A model generated the notes under the pieces. The model ran no database searches and was not told the DNA's origin. It saw only the letters and a list, made by a program, of their open reading frames with translations. A stretch of DNA of 64,000 nucleotides from Bartonella vinsonii subsp. vinsonii. Its GTDB lineage: Bacteria > Pseudomonadota > Alphaproteobacteria > Rhizobiales > Rhizobiaceae. Location: the NCBI RefSeq assembly GCF_902825235.1, contig NZ_CADEAJ010000004.1, forward strand, positions 99,456 to 163,455, in the 5' to 3' direction. Position numbers and translations under genes: made by a program. Positions 1 to 12,317 of this stretch are shown in pieces (positions within the stretch are counted from its first letter, which is position 1; each line of letters opens with the position of its first letter).

Positions 1-2
1 GT

Positions 3-269
3 GTCAATGATAAACAAAAATGCCACATTGTTGAAGCCATGGTAGCATTATCGCGAGATCACTATAGCAAGTTTTATGAGGATTTTCGTGCTTTGCCTAA
101 GAATCTGAAACCAGCATTTCTTCCATTGGCAATTATACCAGCATCTCTTCAAAAAGCGGAACGGTTGGGAGCTGAAATTTTCCAAGAAAGTGCAACTTTA
201 CTACTAATTCATCGTTATTGGCTCATAACAAGGGCGGCAATAAGTGGTAATTTTCCAAAGCTATTATAG
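3..269 (+). CDS. Squalene/phytoene synthase family protein, C-terminal fragment
   Basis: The reading frame is open from the left edge and ends at 269; the start lies outside the window. The visible 88 or so residues include ALSRDHYSKF, LPKNLKPAFLPLA and a helical tail (LLIHRYWLITRAA). This matches, by recollection of the family, the last helices of squalene/phytoene synthase-like proteins, including the NDUFAF6-type complex I assembly branch common in alphaproteobacteria. The catalytic aspartate motifs would lie upstream, so activity cannot be judged. Nothing downstream on this strand until tpiA. Family assignment is moderately sure; the specific role is not. Confidence 0.55.
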   Translation, partial: VNDKQKCHIVEAMVALSRDHYSKFYEDFRALPKNLKPAFLPLAIIPASLQKAERLGAEIFQESATLLLIHRYWLITRAAISGNFPKLL

Positions 270-634
270 AATTAAGTGTTATCAGAGACATGAGAATGAA
301 AAAATCTATTGATGGTAGCCGCAAGATTATGAATCCAAATCCTTTTTTTCATTTAGGAAACAGTGCTAACGATTTATTATGATAATTGTTTATCACAACA
401 ATCTTTGTCGTTTCATTTGGATGGATAACATTTTTATTACACTAAAAAAAATCTCCAAATTACATTTATTATTTTTCTAAAGATCAGAAAATTTGCAAAA
501 AAAGCTTATTATTCGTACAGATATTACTTCTCCCTTGATACTAACGAAAAAGAAATTATCTTGTTTTTTCAATTATAGAAAAAGCTCTGATAATGATTTT
601 ATCATCTCAATACCAAAAATCATTCACTCCATTT
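270..634. other. Intergenic, AT-rich
   Basis: This AT-rich stretch lies between two convergent genes. No open frame, RNA gene or repeat is recognisable except the hairpin at its right end. Confidence 0.6.
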
Positions 635-647
635 TTACTGGGGAGTG
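625..647 (-). terminator. Possible terminator of the ppiD-like gene
   Basis: CACTCC (625-630) pairs with GGAGTG (642-647) around an AT-rich loop. It overlaps the stop codon of the minus-strand gene, and a T-rich run follows in the minus direction. The stem is short, so this is tentative. Confidence 0.35.
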
Positions 648-2524
648 TTGAAGATTTGATTATAATGAGTGCTATTAATTTGCAAGGGGGTTTCTTTATT
701 AGCAATTTGTAGCATTTCTAGCTTTAGATCTTTTCTTATCATCATATTGATATTGGCACGGATATCAGGTGAAATGGTATGAGGGGTGATATCTTTAGGC
801 ATGGTTACGGACTTGATTTGATAAACAATGCGGTTTGTTGCAACAGGACCTTTTATGATGCCATAATGCCCTTTTGGGCCAGAAAATAATGCCCTAACAC
901 CCTCAATACCAAGGATTTCAGAGGAATCTTGACGACGTAAGGCTTGTGTTGTTTGTTTTGTAAGACCAAGTGTATGGGCAAGAGCAACAAAACTTTTTCC
1001 TTCAGTAAGCTGTTTGAGAGCATTTTGGGCTTTTTCATCAAGAAGACGCTGAATTTCTTCACTTTTCCATTGAGAAAGTGCATCTTGTTTGGCTTCTTCG
1101 AGTGTTCTATCGCGAGCAGGAATAATTTTATCAACCCTATACCAGAGATACCCACCTTTTTGAAGAGAAAGAGGATCAAGATCGACTCCTTCATTTGATT
1201 GATAAATGGCGTTCAGTAAAATATCTTTTTGGGGTAAATCGGTAAGTATTACACCTTCAATTGTTTTTCCTGTTTTATCAATGGTAATTGTGCGCATAGG
1301 CAATTTGTATTGGTCTGCAAGCTCTTTGAGAGAGGCACCTTCAAAACGTGCATTTTCAATTGCCATATACTTGTTACGTATATCATCTACAGCACGATTT
1401 TGAGCGAGAGTCTGGCGAATATTTTCTTTTACCTTTTCAAAGGGAAGAGAGACTGAAGGTTCAATATGTGTTACACGAATAATAACGGGACCTTGTAAAT
1501 CATTGATCACAGCACTGGTTTGCCCTTGTTTGAGTTCAAAAACCTCAGAGGCTAGAGAACTAGGAAGTTCACTTTCTGTTAAAGGCCCTTTTTTTATGTC
1601 ATTGAGACTTTTGTTTTCACTCTTAACCAGCGCATCAAAACTCAATCCATCGGCTATTTTTTTTGCTGCATGATCAGCAGCTTCGCGTGTAGAGAATCGC
1701 AATTCTTCAATCGTACGTTTTTCAGGAGTTATAAAACGCGAGGCATTTTGTGTATAATAAACCCTAGCCTCATCTTCTGAGATATCTTTGTGTTTAACAA
1801 GATCAGTCGACGTCATAGATAATAAAGAAACGGTACGATATTCAGGAGCACGAAATTCATTTTTATGAGTTTCAAACCATTTTAGCAATGTTTCTTGATC
1901 GGGATCAGGAATTGTTTTCTTTTCTTTGAGGTCAATAACAAGATAATCAGCCATACGAGTTTCTCCTTGATAAAGAGCTAGTGCTTTATAAAAGAGATCG
2001 GGTGCTTTCATTCCAGATAGAGAAGCCGAAATGAGCTGGTTACGCTTCTCTTTTTGGGTGTAATAATCAAGAAAATTACTTTCGTTTATCTGTAAATGCT
2101 GAAGATAGTTACGAAACAGATTTTGATCAAAGACGCCATTTGTTTGAAACATATTATCAGCACCAAGAATACGAGCAATTGCGTCTTTTGAAAGACTAAT
2201 TTTCATCTTACGTGCTTGTTCATCAAACAAAACATCTTGTTGTAACTGATTGAAAACAAATGCAGGGATTTTGTATTGCTGCATTTCATGGGGTGTGAAC
2301 ATTCGCCCGAGATGTGATGCAAGTGCTAAACGTGCGCTTTGATCAGCAAGTGCGAGACGATAGCCATCGATAGTTATTGTGGACTTTCCAGAAGTAATAA
2401 GGTCTCTTTCACCCTTTGTGTGTAATTGTGGTATTCCCCATAAAAGGATGAAGCATAAGAGCAAAACAGTAAGGAAAATCTTTACAACCCAAGAATTCGC
2501 GGCACTTCTTATGACGTCAAGCAT
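635..2524 (-). CDS. ppiD: PpiD-like periplasmic peptidyl-prolyl cis-trans isomerase
   Basis: A 629-residue membrane-anchored folding factor. Residues about 13-33 form one hydrophobic anchor (KIFLTVLLLCFILLWG), leaving the rest in the periplasm. A SurA-type N-terminal chaperone region follows, then a parvulin (PpiC-type) domain at roughly 245-355 with EKRTIEELRFST and FDALVKSE, and a long C-terminal chaperone part. Length and order fit the PpiD/SurA_N family, which helps secreted and outer-membrane proteins fold at the Sec translocon. The gene is divergent from tpiA, the usual arrangement in Rhizobiales. Catalytic competence of the parvulin domain cannot be judged by eye. Confidence 0.85.
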   Translation of the reverse strand: MLDVIRSAANSWVVKIFLTVLLLCFILLWGIPQLHTKGERDLITSGKSTITIDGYRLALADQSARLALASHLGRMFTPHEMQQYKIPAFVFNQLQQDVLFDEQARKMKISLSKDAIARILGADNMFQTNGVFDQNLFRNYLQHLQINESNFLDYYTQKEKRNQLISASLSGMKAPDLFYKALALYQGETRMADYLVIDLKEKKTIPDPDQETLLKWFETHKNEFRAPEYRTVSLLSMTSTDLVKHKDISEDEARVYYTQNASRFITPEKRTIEELRFSTREAADHAAKKIADGLSFDALVKSENKSLNDIKKGPLTESELPSSLASEVFELKQGQTSAVINDLQGPVIIRVTHIEPSVSLPFEKVKENIRQTLAQNRAVDDIRNKYMAIENARFEGASLKELADQYKLPMRTITIDKTGKTIEGVILTDLPQKDILLNAIYQSNEGVDLDPLSLQKGGYLWYRVDKIIPARDRTLEEAKQDALSQWKSEEIQRLLDEKAQNALKQLTEGKSFVALAHTLGLTKQTTQALRRQDSSEILGIEGVRALFSGPKGHYGIIKGPVATNRIVYQIKSVTMPKDITPHTISPDIRANINMMIRKDLKLEMLQIANKETPLQINSTHYNQIFNTPQ

Positions 2525-2676
2525 TGTTCAATTCCATTTTTTGAAACGAGTTATTATCAAAGTAGTGGGAATTTGCAATAAAGATATGAAAGATGCAAGC
2601 TTAAAGACTTGCTTTCATTTTATAATTTGATACCTAAAAGGAAATAATATGTTGGGATAGCTCTTGAGGTGAAAAT

Positions 2677-3441
2677 ATGTCTCCAAAGATTCGGCCTTTT
2701 ATTGCTGGAAATTGGAAAATGAACGGAACAGGTGAATCGCTTGGAGAGTTGCGTGCCATTGCTGCTGGCGTTAGCTCTGATTTAGGGCGTTTGTTTGAAG
2801 CGCTTATTTGTATTCCAGCAACACTTTTATCGCGTGCTTCTGATACGCTGGGTGGTGAAAATCTTCTTTTAGGGGGGCAAAATTGCCATTTTGATGAGTA
2901 TGGCCCTTATACTGGGGATATTTCAGCTTTTATGCTTAAGGAAGCAGGAGCAAGCCATGTTATTATTGGGCATTCAGAGCGTCGCACAGCTTATCAAGAA
3001 AGTGATGCGCTTGTTTGTGCTAAAGTGCAAGCAGCATGGCGGGCAGGTCTTGTGGCTCTTGTTTGTATTGGTGAAACATTGGAGGAGCGTAAAAGTAATA
3101 AAGTGTTGGATGTGCTTACGCGGCAGCTTGAGGGATCTTTGCCGGATGGGGCAACAGCAGAGAATGTCATTATCGCTTATGAGCCTATATGGGCTATAGG
3201 TTCAGGGAATACGGCAACCTCAGCAGATGTAGCAAAAGTGCATAATTTTATTCGTGATGAGATGCGCTCTCGTTTTGGTGATGAAGGAAACAAAATGCGT
3301 TTGCTTTATGGTGGATCAGTAAAACCATCCAATGCATTTGAACTTTTAAGTGTTGATCATGTTAATGGTGCTTTGATAGGTGGAGCAAGCTTAAAAGCGA
3401 TTGACTTTTTAACTATTTGCGATGTTTATCGTAAATTATAA
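2677..3441 (+). CDS. tpiA: Triosephosphate isomerase
   Basis: Interconverts dihydroxyacetone phosphate and glyceraldehyde 3-phosphate in the cytosol. The 254 residues hold NWKMN with Lys14, the electrophile His99 in IIGHSERR, the catalytic glutamate in AYEPIWAIGSG, and the phosphate-binding segments YGGSVKPSN and LIGGASL. Full length for the family. The ATG at 2677 follows GAGGTG with good spacing. First gene of a rightward run of central-metabolism genes. Confidence 0.97.
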   Translation: MSPKIRPFIAGNWKMNGTGESLGELRAIAAGVSSDLGRLFEALICIPATLLSRASDTLGGENLLLGGQNCHFDEYGPYTGDISAFMLKEAGASHVIIGHSERRTAYQESDALVCAKVQAAWRAGLVALVCIGETLEERKSNKVLDVLTRQLEGSLPDGATAENVIIAYEPIWAIGSGNTATSADVAKVHNFIRDEMRSRFGDEGNKMRLLYGGSVKPSNAFELLSVDHVNGALIGGASLKAIDFLTICDVYRKL

Positions 3442-3521
3442 CAAAGGAATCTTGGTTTCTCCTTGGATTATATGCTATTTATGTGTAAATACTAAGAAGA
3501 GTTATTTAAAGAGCAGGGTTT

Positions 3522-3977
3522 ATGCAGACAGTACTTATTGTTATCGATTTTTTGGTTGTTATCACTTTAGTTGGCGTTATATTAATTCAGCCTTCCGAAG
3601 GTGGTGGGCTTGGTGCGAGTAGTGGTTCTGGGTTAATGAGAACGCGTGGATCCAAAAATCCGCTAACACGTTTAACCGCTATTTTAGCATGTTGTTTTTT
3701 TGCAGTATCCATTGGCTTTACTGTTGTCGGGAGTATATCGAACTCCAGTTCTGATATTCTCAAGCGTATTCCAGTTAACTCAAAACAAAATTCTACAAGC
3801 AAAGAGACTTCAGAAAGTGCGCCATCACCAAATGATAAAGCACAACCTTCTATTCTTGAACAGCTAGGAGGTGTTTCAGATTCTCCTCAGGAGCAAAAAC
3901 AATCTACGGTTCCTGAAGCTGAAAATCCAGTTCCATCGATTCTTGAAAATCCAGTTCCGGATAACAGCACAAAATAG
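3522..3977 (+). CDS. secG: Protein translocase subunit SecG
   Basis: Small subunit of the SecYEG channel. Two membrane spans are visible (about residues 4-22 and 52-72), joined by the typical GGGLGASSGSG loop. The C-terminal 75 residues are hydrophilic, rich in Ser, Pro, Glu and Gln, and carry a near-duplicated motif (ENPVPSILENPVPD), as in other alphaproteobacterial SecG proteins. ATG at 3522 is preceded by an AGCAGGG ribosome site. Followed by a strong terminator, so secG is probably cotranscribed with tpiA rather than pyrG. Confidence 0.93.
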   Translation: MQTVLIVIDFLVVITLVGVILIQPSEGGGLGASSGSGLMRTRGSKNPLTRLTAILACCFFAVSIGFTVVGSISNSSSDILKRIPVNSKQNSTSKETSESAPSPNDKAQPSILEQLGGVSDSPQEQKQSTVPEAENPVPSILENPVPDNSTK

Positions 3978-4001
3978 TCTTTTAAAGAAAAGTATAGATT
4001 T

Positions 4002-4026
4002 AAAAAAGGTGATTTTCACCTTTTTT
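4002..4026 (+). terminator. Rho-independent terminator after secG
   Basis: A run of A residues, then GGTG-ATTTT-CACC, then six T residues. The symmetry allows it to work in either direction. Confidence 0.7.
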
Positions 4027-4105
4027 ATTGTTGTAGAAGAAAAATTGTTTCTTTTTGCATTTTTTGCTGGAAAAATCATGAGAAACTGCTTATCACCATA
4101 AGCCC

Positions 4106-5734
4106 ATGGCACGTTATATTTTTATTACTGGTGGTGTGGTTTCTTCCCTTGGAAAAGGTGTTGCAGCAGCAGCATTAGCTGCATTATTGCAAGCTCGTGG
4201 GTATCGTGTACGGCTTCGCAAACTTGATCCTTATTTGAATGTTGATCCAGGCACAATGTCCCCTTATCAACATGGTGAAGTATTTGTGACCGATGATGGT
4301 GCAGAAACTGACCTTGACCTTGGTCATTATGAGCGTTTTACGGGGTGTTCTGCAAATAGCCAAGACAATATCACGACAGGGCGTATTTATCAAAATATCA
4401 TTGAACGAGAACGACGTGGTGATTATTTGGGAGCAACAGTTCAGGTTATTCCTCATGTTACCGATGAAATTAAGAAATTCATTACTACGGGAAACGAAGA
4501 ATTTGACTTTGTTTTGTGTGAAATAGGTGGTACGGTTGGTGATATTGAAGCAATGCCTTTTCTAGAAGCAATTCGCCAGCTTCGCAATGAATTATCGAGG
4601 AAAAAAGTTCTTTATGTGCATCTTACATTAATGCCTTATATTTCTTCAGCTGGGGAATTAAAAACCAAACCAACACAACATTCCGTGAAAGAATTACAAT
4701 CAATTGGTATTGCTCCAGATATTTTGCTGGTGCGTGCAGATCGCTCTATTCCAGAAACAGAGCGGAGCAAATTATCACTTTTTTGTAATGTTCGTCCAAG
4801 TGCAGTTATTCAGGCATTGGATATGCCAACGATTTATGATGTTCCCATAGCATATCATAAAGAGGGACTAGATACAGAAGTTCTTTCTGCTTTTGAAATG
4901 GATCTGATACCTAAACCCCAGATGGATCGTTGGGAAGATATTACACATCGGATTCATCACCCCGAAGGAGAAGTGACAATTGCTGTTGTTGGAAAGTATA
5001 CGGGATTGAAGGATGCTTACAAATCTCTTACTGAGGCGATTGCACATGGTGGTTTAGCAAATAAAGTGAAGGTTAATATTGCGTGGATTGAAGCAGAGCT
5101 TTTTGAAAGAGAAGATCCTACATCTTATTTGCAAAAAGTTCATGGAATTTTAGTTCCTGGTGCTTTTGGAGCACGTGGTGCAGAAGGAAAGATTCGAGCA
5201 ATTCAATTTGCGCGGGAGCGTAAAGTTCCATTTTTAGGGATTTGTTTTGGGATGCAATTGGCTTGCATAGAAGCTGCACGTAATATTGCACAGATTGAGA
5301 ATGCCTCATCAAGTGAATTTTGCCAAACAACAAATCCGATTGTGGGTTTGATGACAGAATGGCTCAAAGGGGATATTCTGGAGAAACGTACCCAATGTGG
5401 CAATCTTGGCGGCACAATGCGTCTTGGTGCTTTTGCCGCTGAATTAAAAGAGGATAGCCATATTGCCAAAATTTATGGAATGACAAGAATTTCCGAGCGA
5501 CATCGTCATCGTTATGAGGTCAATATTGATTATAAAGATAAGCTAGAACAATGTGGTTTGATTTTTTCTGGTATGTCTCCCGATGGTATTTTGCCAGAGA
5601 CAATAGAATATGCTGATCATCCATGGTTCATTGGTGTTCAATATCATCCAGAACTGAAATCACGTCCTTTTGAGCCACATCCACTTTTTTCTTCTTTTAT
5701 TGAAGCCACTGTAGAACAAAGTAGACTGGTTTAG
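4106..5734 (+). CDS. pyrG: CTP synthase
   Basis: Makes CTP from UTP, ATP and glutamine, the last step of pyrimidine nucleotide synthesis. The synthetase domain opens with [12 protein letters not shown] (the ATP loop) and includes [10 protein letters not shown]. The C-terminal class I glutaminase domain carries the nucleophile cysteine in LGICFGMQ (about residue 380) and the His/Glu pair in YHPE. The 542-residue length is normal. The start at 4106 gives the expected [11 protein letters not shown]-terminus. The order pyrG-kdsA-eno is typical of Rhizobiales. Confidence 0.97.
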   Translation: MARYIFITGGVVSSLGKGVAAAALAALLQARGYRVRLRKLDPYLNVDPGTMSPYQHGEVFVTDDGAETDLDLGHYERFTGCSANSQDNITTGRIYQNIIERERRGDYLGATVQVIPHVTDEIKKFITTGNEEFDFVLCEIGGTVGDIEAMPFLEAIRQLRNELSRKKVLYVHLTLMPYISSAGELKTKPTQHSVKELQSIGIAPDILLVRADRSIPETERSKLSLFCNVRPSAVIQALDMPTIYDVPIAYHKEGLDTEVLSAFEMDLIPKPQMDRWEDITHRIHHPEGEVTIAVVGKYTGLKDAYKSLTEAIAHGGLANKVKVNIAWIEAELFEREDPTSYLQKVHGILVPGAFGARGAEGKIRAIQFARERKVPFLGICFGMQLACIEAARNIAQIENASSSEFCQTTNPIVGLMTEWLKGDILEKRTQCGNLGGTMRLGAFAAELKEDSHIAKIYGMTRISERHRHRYEVNIDYKDKLEQCGLIFSGMSPDGILPETIEYADHPWFIGVQYHPELKSRPFEPHPLFSSFIEATVEQSRLV

Positions 5735-5773
5735 TTCATATATTATGGGGTTATTTGCTTTTTGAGGGATAAA

Positions 5774-7946
<2,173 letters not shown>

Positions 7947-8045
7947 GAGTTGAGGGCAAGATTTGGGAATATGATATCATTTGGATTATGAAATTTAACT
8001 TTTTTATCAAGGGCTTATAAGTAATAATTTTATAGGTGTTAAAAG

Positions 8046-8453
8046 ATGAGGGGTATAATTATTAGTCAGGATCAAGCAACTTATCTTGTCTCGGGTGATG
8101 ATGGTAAGCGGTATCAGTTTGCAACTTGGGATTGGTTAGGGAAAAATCCACCAAGGGTGGGTGATGCAATTGATTTTGTGTGTGACGGAGATACTGTCAA
8201 TTCTGTTTTTCCATTGTTGCAACAAGATTCAGATCCTTCAAAACCAATGTTAGCACTCATTTGTTGGTTTACTGGTATATTTGGTGTTCACCGTTTTATG
8301 GTTGGTAAAGTGAGAACAGGTGCTTTAATGCTTATTCTGTCTTTAACCATTGCTGGAGTGGTGATTACGGGAATTTGGGCAATTATTGACTTTATCGTTA
8401 TTGCTGCTGGAAAGTTTGCTGACAAAGATGGGAAGCAAATTACACGTTGGTAA
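8046..8453 (+). CDS. TM2-domain membrane protein, intact copy
   Basis: 135 residues. The N-terminal half (about 1-65) is soluble with a small beta-rich look (YLVSGDDGKRYQF, GDAIDFVCDGDTV). The C-terminal half is a TM2 domain: two hydrophobic spans (about 75-125) around GIFGVHRFMVGKVRTGALML and ending in an acidic/basic turn, DKDG. TM2 proteins are small inner-membrane proteins of unclear role. A second, dead copy lies at 8831-9239. GGTGTTAAAAG precedes the ATG. Confidence 0.75.
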   Translation: MRGIIISQDQATYLVSGDDGKRYQFATWDWLGKNPPRVGDAIDFVCDGDTVNSVFPLLQQDSDPSKPMLALICWFTGIFGVHRFMVGKVRTGALMLILSLTIAGVVITGIWAIIDFIVIAAGKFADKDGKQITRW

Positions 8454-8619
8454 GAGTTTTCTATACAAATAAAAATGAAAAGTTGAATGATATCATTTGC
8501 TTTTGTTGTGGTATATAATAAAAAACTGCTCTGACATGTATATTAAGTATTAATTCTTCATAAGAATTATGGACAGTCGAATAAAAACATTGAAAAAGGC
8601 TATATTATTTATATGACCT

Positions 8620-8777
8620 AAAGTGGAACACAAATTGGTTAAGGTGTTCTCTGTGTTGCTGCTTACAGCGGTGGTAAGTTTGTATTGGGGGATTTTAAGC
8701 CATTCAATTATTATGTTTATCACGGTGCGTATGGATTATATTCGCGCTGTGAGGCTTATCAACATATTATCAAGTGA
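8620..8777 (+). pseudogene. Remnant of a second ftsB copy
   Basis: Translation of 8703-8777 gives FNYYV followed by YHGAYGLYSRCEAYQHI, then a stop. The intact ftsB product at 9413-9730 reads FSYHI followed by YHGEYGLYSRSEVNQQI at the equivalent place. The membrane-span part (KVFSVLLLTAVVSLYWG, from about 8640) is in a different frame, so a frameshift separates the two pieces, and the coiled coil is gone. No functional product expected. Confidence 0.75.
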
Positions 8778-8830
8778 GCAAAAATTTCTTTATAAATAAT
8801 ATATGAGTAACAATTTTAGAGGTGGTAAAG

Positions 8831-9239
8831 ATGAAAGGTAAAAATTATTGGTCAGGCTCAAGGGGCTTATCTCGTTTCGGGTGATGATGGTAAGCGTTAT
8901 CAGTTCGATACTTCGGATTGGTTAGGAAAAAAGCCACCTAAAGTGGGTGAAACCGTTGATTTTGTATGTGAAGGGGATACTATTAAATCAGTTGTCCCTC
9001 TTTTGGTGCTACAACCGTCAGAACGATCACAAGTGGTTGCAGCGGTTGTTTGTTGGTTTTTTGGTTTATTGGGAATTCACCGATTTATAGTTGGCAAGAT
9101 TGGAACGGGTATTTAAATGCTTGTTCTATCTATCTCCATTATTGGGTTGCCTGTGACTTGGATTTGGCAAGTGATTGATCTTATGTTTATTTTAACAGGA
9201 AAATTTACTGACAAAAATGGCTATAGAGTCATAAATTAG
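8831..9239 (+). pseudogene. Degraded second copy of the TM2-domain gene
   Basis: Closely parallels the gene at 8046. An extra A in the run near 8839-8844 shifts the frame right after the start. With that corrected it reads through GAYLVSGDDGKRYQF and GLLGIHRFIVGKIGTG, then hits TAA at about 9114-9116, where the intact copy has TTA (Leu). The remaining C-terminal span is still readable to 9239. Two independent lesions mean a pseudogene, or at best a short soluble piece. Confidence 0.85.
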
Positions 9240-9412
9240 TAAATGTAGAATATTATGATATGACAAAAGCTAATATGGCGTAGCTTTATTGTTGCAGTGG
9301 TATTTTAATCAAATTTTTTGCATGTATGGATTTGGTAATGGGCTATTAATGAAAATCATACATAGTTAGGCAAAATATTAAGAGGATTATGCTCTAAAGA
9401 CTGTGCTATTTT

Positions 9413-9730
9413 ATGTGGACAAAACAGAAACGCAGATCAATCAAAATGCGCTTTGTACTCCCGCTTATGACAGTGGGAGTTTTAAGCTATTTCAGTTATC
9501 ATATTTATCATGGTGAATACGGTCTGTATTCGCGCAGTGAAGTTAATCAACAGATTGTGGAATTAGAAGAGGAACTTCATAGAGTGGAATCTGAGCGGAT
9601 ATCTATTGAAAAGCGTATTTCACTTTTACGCAGCGGGCATATTGAAAGAGATATGTTGGATGAGTATATCCGGAAGAATTTAAATTTTTCCAAGCCAAAT
9701 GAACTGACAATCCTAACCCCTTGTAAATGA
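9413..9730 (+). CDS. ftsB: FtsB/DivIC family cell-division protein
   Basis: 105 residues: a short basic N-terminus, one membrane span (about 13-31, VLPLMTVGVLSYFSY), the conserved YHGEYGLYSR segment, then a coiled coil (about 40-75) beginning QIVELEEELHRVE. Matches the septum-formation initiator that joins FtsQ and FtsL in the divisome. It sits just ahead of pdhA, the place eno-ftsB-pdhA predicts in Rhizobiales. No clear ribosome site precedes ATG 9413; the ATG at 9446 (MRFVLPLM) is a possible alternative. Confidence 0.85.
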   Translation: MWTKQKRRSIKMRFVLPLMTVGVLSYFSYHIYHGEYGLYSRSEVNQQIVELEEELHRVESERISIEKRISLLRSGHIERDMLDEYIRKNLNFSKPNELTILTPCK

Positions 9731-9872
9731 TGTTAAAAGTTAATGAGAGGTTCCGTGATTTCAGAAAATATTTTAAGACAACTGTCTGTGACAATGTTTG
9801 AGCTGATCTGATAATGCTTGTAACTTTTGTTCGTAAAGGTTATTCCTAAATAATCATAAAAGGGAGTTTAGT

Positions 9873-10913
9873 ATGGCAGAAAAGTCTAAAAAAGGTTCTG
9901 CATCGGTGGTGCATACTGCATTATCAAACACCACAAAGAGAGCACCAAGAGCGCATTTTACCAAAGAAGAAGAAATTGATGCTTATCGTGAGATGCTTTT
10001 AATTCGTCGCTTTGAAGAAAAGGCGGGTCAGCTTTATGGTATGGGGCTTATCGGCGGATTTTGTCATCTCTATATTGGGCAGGAAGCTGTTGTTATTGGA
10101 ACATTGAAAGCAGCAAAAGAAGGTGATCAGGTTATCACTTCTTACCGTGATCATGGACATATGTTGGCGGTTGGTATGAGTCCACGTGGTGTCATGGCAG
10201 AGTTAACGGGGCGTCGAGGGGGCTTTTCCAAGGGGAAAGGAGGCTCGATGCATATGTTTTCTAAAGAAAAGAATTTTTATGGTGGGCATGGTATTGTTGG
10301 TGCACAGGTTCCGATTGGCTCTGGTTTAGCATTTTCGAATCAATATCTTGGTAAGGATAATGTGACATTGGTGTATTTTGGTGATGGTGCTGCCAATCAG
10401 GGGCAGGTTTACGAAAGTTTTAATATGGCTTCGCTTTGGAAGCTTCCCGTTATTTATGTTATTGAAAATAATCAATATGCTATGGGAACATCCGTTGCGC
10501 GTGCTTCGGCAGAGACTGATTTTTCTCGTCGTGGTCTTTCTTTTGAAATTCCAGGCATTGTTGTTGATGGTATGGATGTTCGAGCAGTAAAAGGAGCTGC
10601 TGATGAAGCAGTTTCTTGGGCGCGTTCGGGAAAAGGACCGATTATTCTTGATATGCAGACCTATCGCTATCGTGGACACTCTATGTCTGATCCAGCGAAA
10701 TATCGCTCCAAGGAGGAGGTCCAAAAAGTAAAGGAAGAGCAAGATCCAATTGATCAGGTAAAGAGTCGGATTCTTAAACAAGGTTGGGCGAGCGAAGACG
10801 ATTTAAAGTCTATTGATAAAGAGGTGCGTGCGATTGTTGCAGATGCAGCAGAGTTCGCGCAAAGTGATCAAGAGCCAGATGCTTCTGAGCTCTATACTGA
10901 TGTTTTAGTTTGA
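9873..10913 (+). CDS. pdhA: Pyruvate dehydrogenase E1 alpha subunit
   Basis: Thiamine diphosphate-dependent decarboxylase subunit of the pyruvate dehydrogenase complex (346 residues). The cofactor motif [15 protein letters not shown] and [10 protein letters not shown] are clear, as are [12 protein letters not shown] near the N-terminus and the phosphorylation-loop-like [19 protein letters not shown] precedes ATG 9873. First gene of pdhA-pdhB-pdhC, with pdhB 16 nt downstream. Confidence 0.96.
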   Translation: MAEKSKKGSASVVHTALSNTTKRAPRAHFTKEEEIDAYREMLLIRRFEEKAGQLYGMGLIGGFCHLYIGQEAVVIGTLKAAKEGDQVITSYRDHGHMLAVGMSPRGVMAELTGRRGGFSKGKGGSMHMFSKEKNFYGGHGIVGAQVPIGSGLAFSNQYLGKDNVTLVYFGDGAANQGQVYESFNMASLWKLPVIYVIENNQYAMGTSVARASAETDFSRRGLSFEIPGIVVDGMDVRAVKGAADEAVSWARSGKGPIILDMQTYRYRGHSMSDPAKYRSKEEVQKVKEEQDPIDQVKSRILKQGWASEDDLKSIDKEVRAIVADAAEFAQSDQEPDASELYTDVLV

Positions 10914-10929
10914 TGTGAAGGAAGCGAGT

Positions 10930-12303
10930 ATGTCTATTGATATTTTGATGCCTGCGCTTTCACCAACGATGGAAGAAGGTAAGTTATCTAAATGGCTCAA
11001 GAAAGAGGGCGATAGAGTGAGCTCTGGTGATGTTATTGCTGAAATTGAAACGGATAAGGCAATGATGGAAGTAGAGGCTGTTGATGAAGGCACTCTTGGT
11101 AAAATTTGTGTGTCTGAAGGATCTGAAGGTGTAAAGGTTAACACTGTTATTGCAGTATTGTTAGAAGAAGGTGAAAGTGCTGATGATCTTTCACAAACTG
11201 CTAATTCCTTAAATTTACATCACAAATCGGAAGCAGAATCTCTCTCTCTTTCTTCAGCTGTTCCAGTCTCTCCTGTTTTAAAAAGCAGCTCTGATTTTGA
11301 TATTCCAGTGGGGACACAAATGGTTACTATGACGGTACGTGAAGCACTTAATCAGGCTATGGCTGAAGAAATGCGCCGTGATGAGATGGTTTTCCTGTTG
11401 GGGGAAGAAGTAGCGCAATATCAGGGTGCTTATAAAGTAAGCCAAGGCTTATTAGAAGAATTTGGTGCACGCCGTGTTATTGATACACCAATTACGGAAC
11501 ATGGTTTTGCAGGATTAGCTGTTGGAGCTGCTTTTGGAGGATTACGTCCTATTGTTGAGTTTATGACATTTAATTTTGCTATGCAGGCAATTGATCAAAT
11601 CATCAACTCTGCTGCGAAAACACGTTATATGTCTGGTGGACAAATGACTGCTCCTATGGTTTTTCGTGGTCCCAATGGTGCGGCTGCGCGTGTTGGTGCA
11701 CAGCATTCTCAGTGCTATGCCGCATGGTACAGTCATGTGCCAGGTCTGAAAGTTGTCATGCCTTATAGTGCTGCAGATGCAAAAGGTTTGCTGAAAGCTG
11801 CTATTCGTGATGACAATCCTGTTATTTTCCTTGAGAACGAGATTTTATATGGTCATCAATTTGATGTTCCTCAGATGGACGATTTTATTTTACCTATTGG
11901 TAAAGCACGTATCCATAAACTTGGACAAGATGTCACGATTGTTGCATGTGGGATTGGAATGCATTATGCCGTTCAAGCATTGCCAGAAATTGAAAAGCTT
12001 GGTATTGATGTTGAATTGATTGATTTACGGACCATTCGTCCGATGGATCTTCCAACAATTGTTGCTTCAGTTAAGAAAACAGGACGTTTGGTAACAATTG
12101 AAGAGGGGTATCCTCAGTCATCTGTTGGAACTGAAATAGCGACACGTGTTATGCAGCAAGCTTTTGATTATCTTGATGCGCCAGTTGCTACAATTTCTGG
12201 AAAAGACGTTCCGATGCCTTATGCTGCTAATCTTGAAAAATTGGCTTTGCCCAATATTGCTGAAATTGTTGAAGCCGTTAAGGCTGTGACTTATAGAGCA
12301 TAA
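10930..12303 (+). CDS. pdhB: Pyruvate dehydrogenase E1 beta subunit with N-terminal lipoyl domain
   Basis: 457 residues. A biotinyl/lipoyl domain at about 1-78 carries the lipoylated Lys43 (IETDKAMME). A linker rich in Ser, Pro and Glu follows, then the transketolase central and C-terminal domains ([37 protein letters not shown]). An extra lipoyl domain on E1 beta is a known alphaproteobacterial arrangement. I take ATG 10930 behind GGAAG rather than the GTG at 10915. Its lipoyl-coding DNA is very like that of pdhC just downstream. Confidence 0.96.
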   Translation: MSIDILMPALSPTMEEGKLSKWLKKEGDRVSSGDVIAEIETDKAMMEVEAVDEGTLGKICVSEGSEGVKVNTVIAVLLEEGESADDLSQTANSLNLHHKSEAESLSLSSAVPVSPVLKSSSDFDIPVGTQMVTMTVREALNQAMAEEMRRDEMVFLLGEEVAQYQGAYKVSQGLLEEFGARRVIDTPITEHGFAGLAVGAAFGGLRPIVEFMTFNFAMQAIDQIINSAAKTRYMSGGQMTAPMVFRGPNGAAARVGAQHSQCYAAWYSHVPGLKVVMPYSAADAKGLLKAAIRDDNPVIFLENEILYGHQFDVPQMDDFILPIGKARIHKLGQDVTIVACGIGMHYAVQALPEIEKLGIDVELIDLRTIRPMDLPTIVASVKKTGRLVTIEEGYPQSSVGTEIATRVMQQAFDYLDAPVATISGKDVPMPYAANLEKLALPNIAEIVEAVKAVTYRA

Positions 12304-12317
12304 CGGAGGAGAGCACT

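Noticed and set aside
853..1194. 113-codon minus-strand frame within ppiD
   Set aside because: Shadow of the real gene, Lys/Leu-rich from AT bias, with no start signal.
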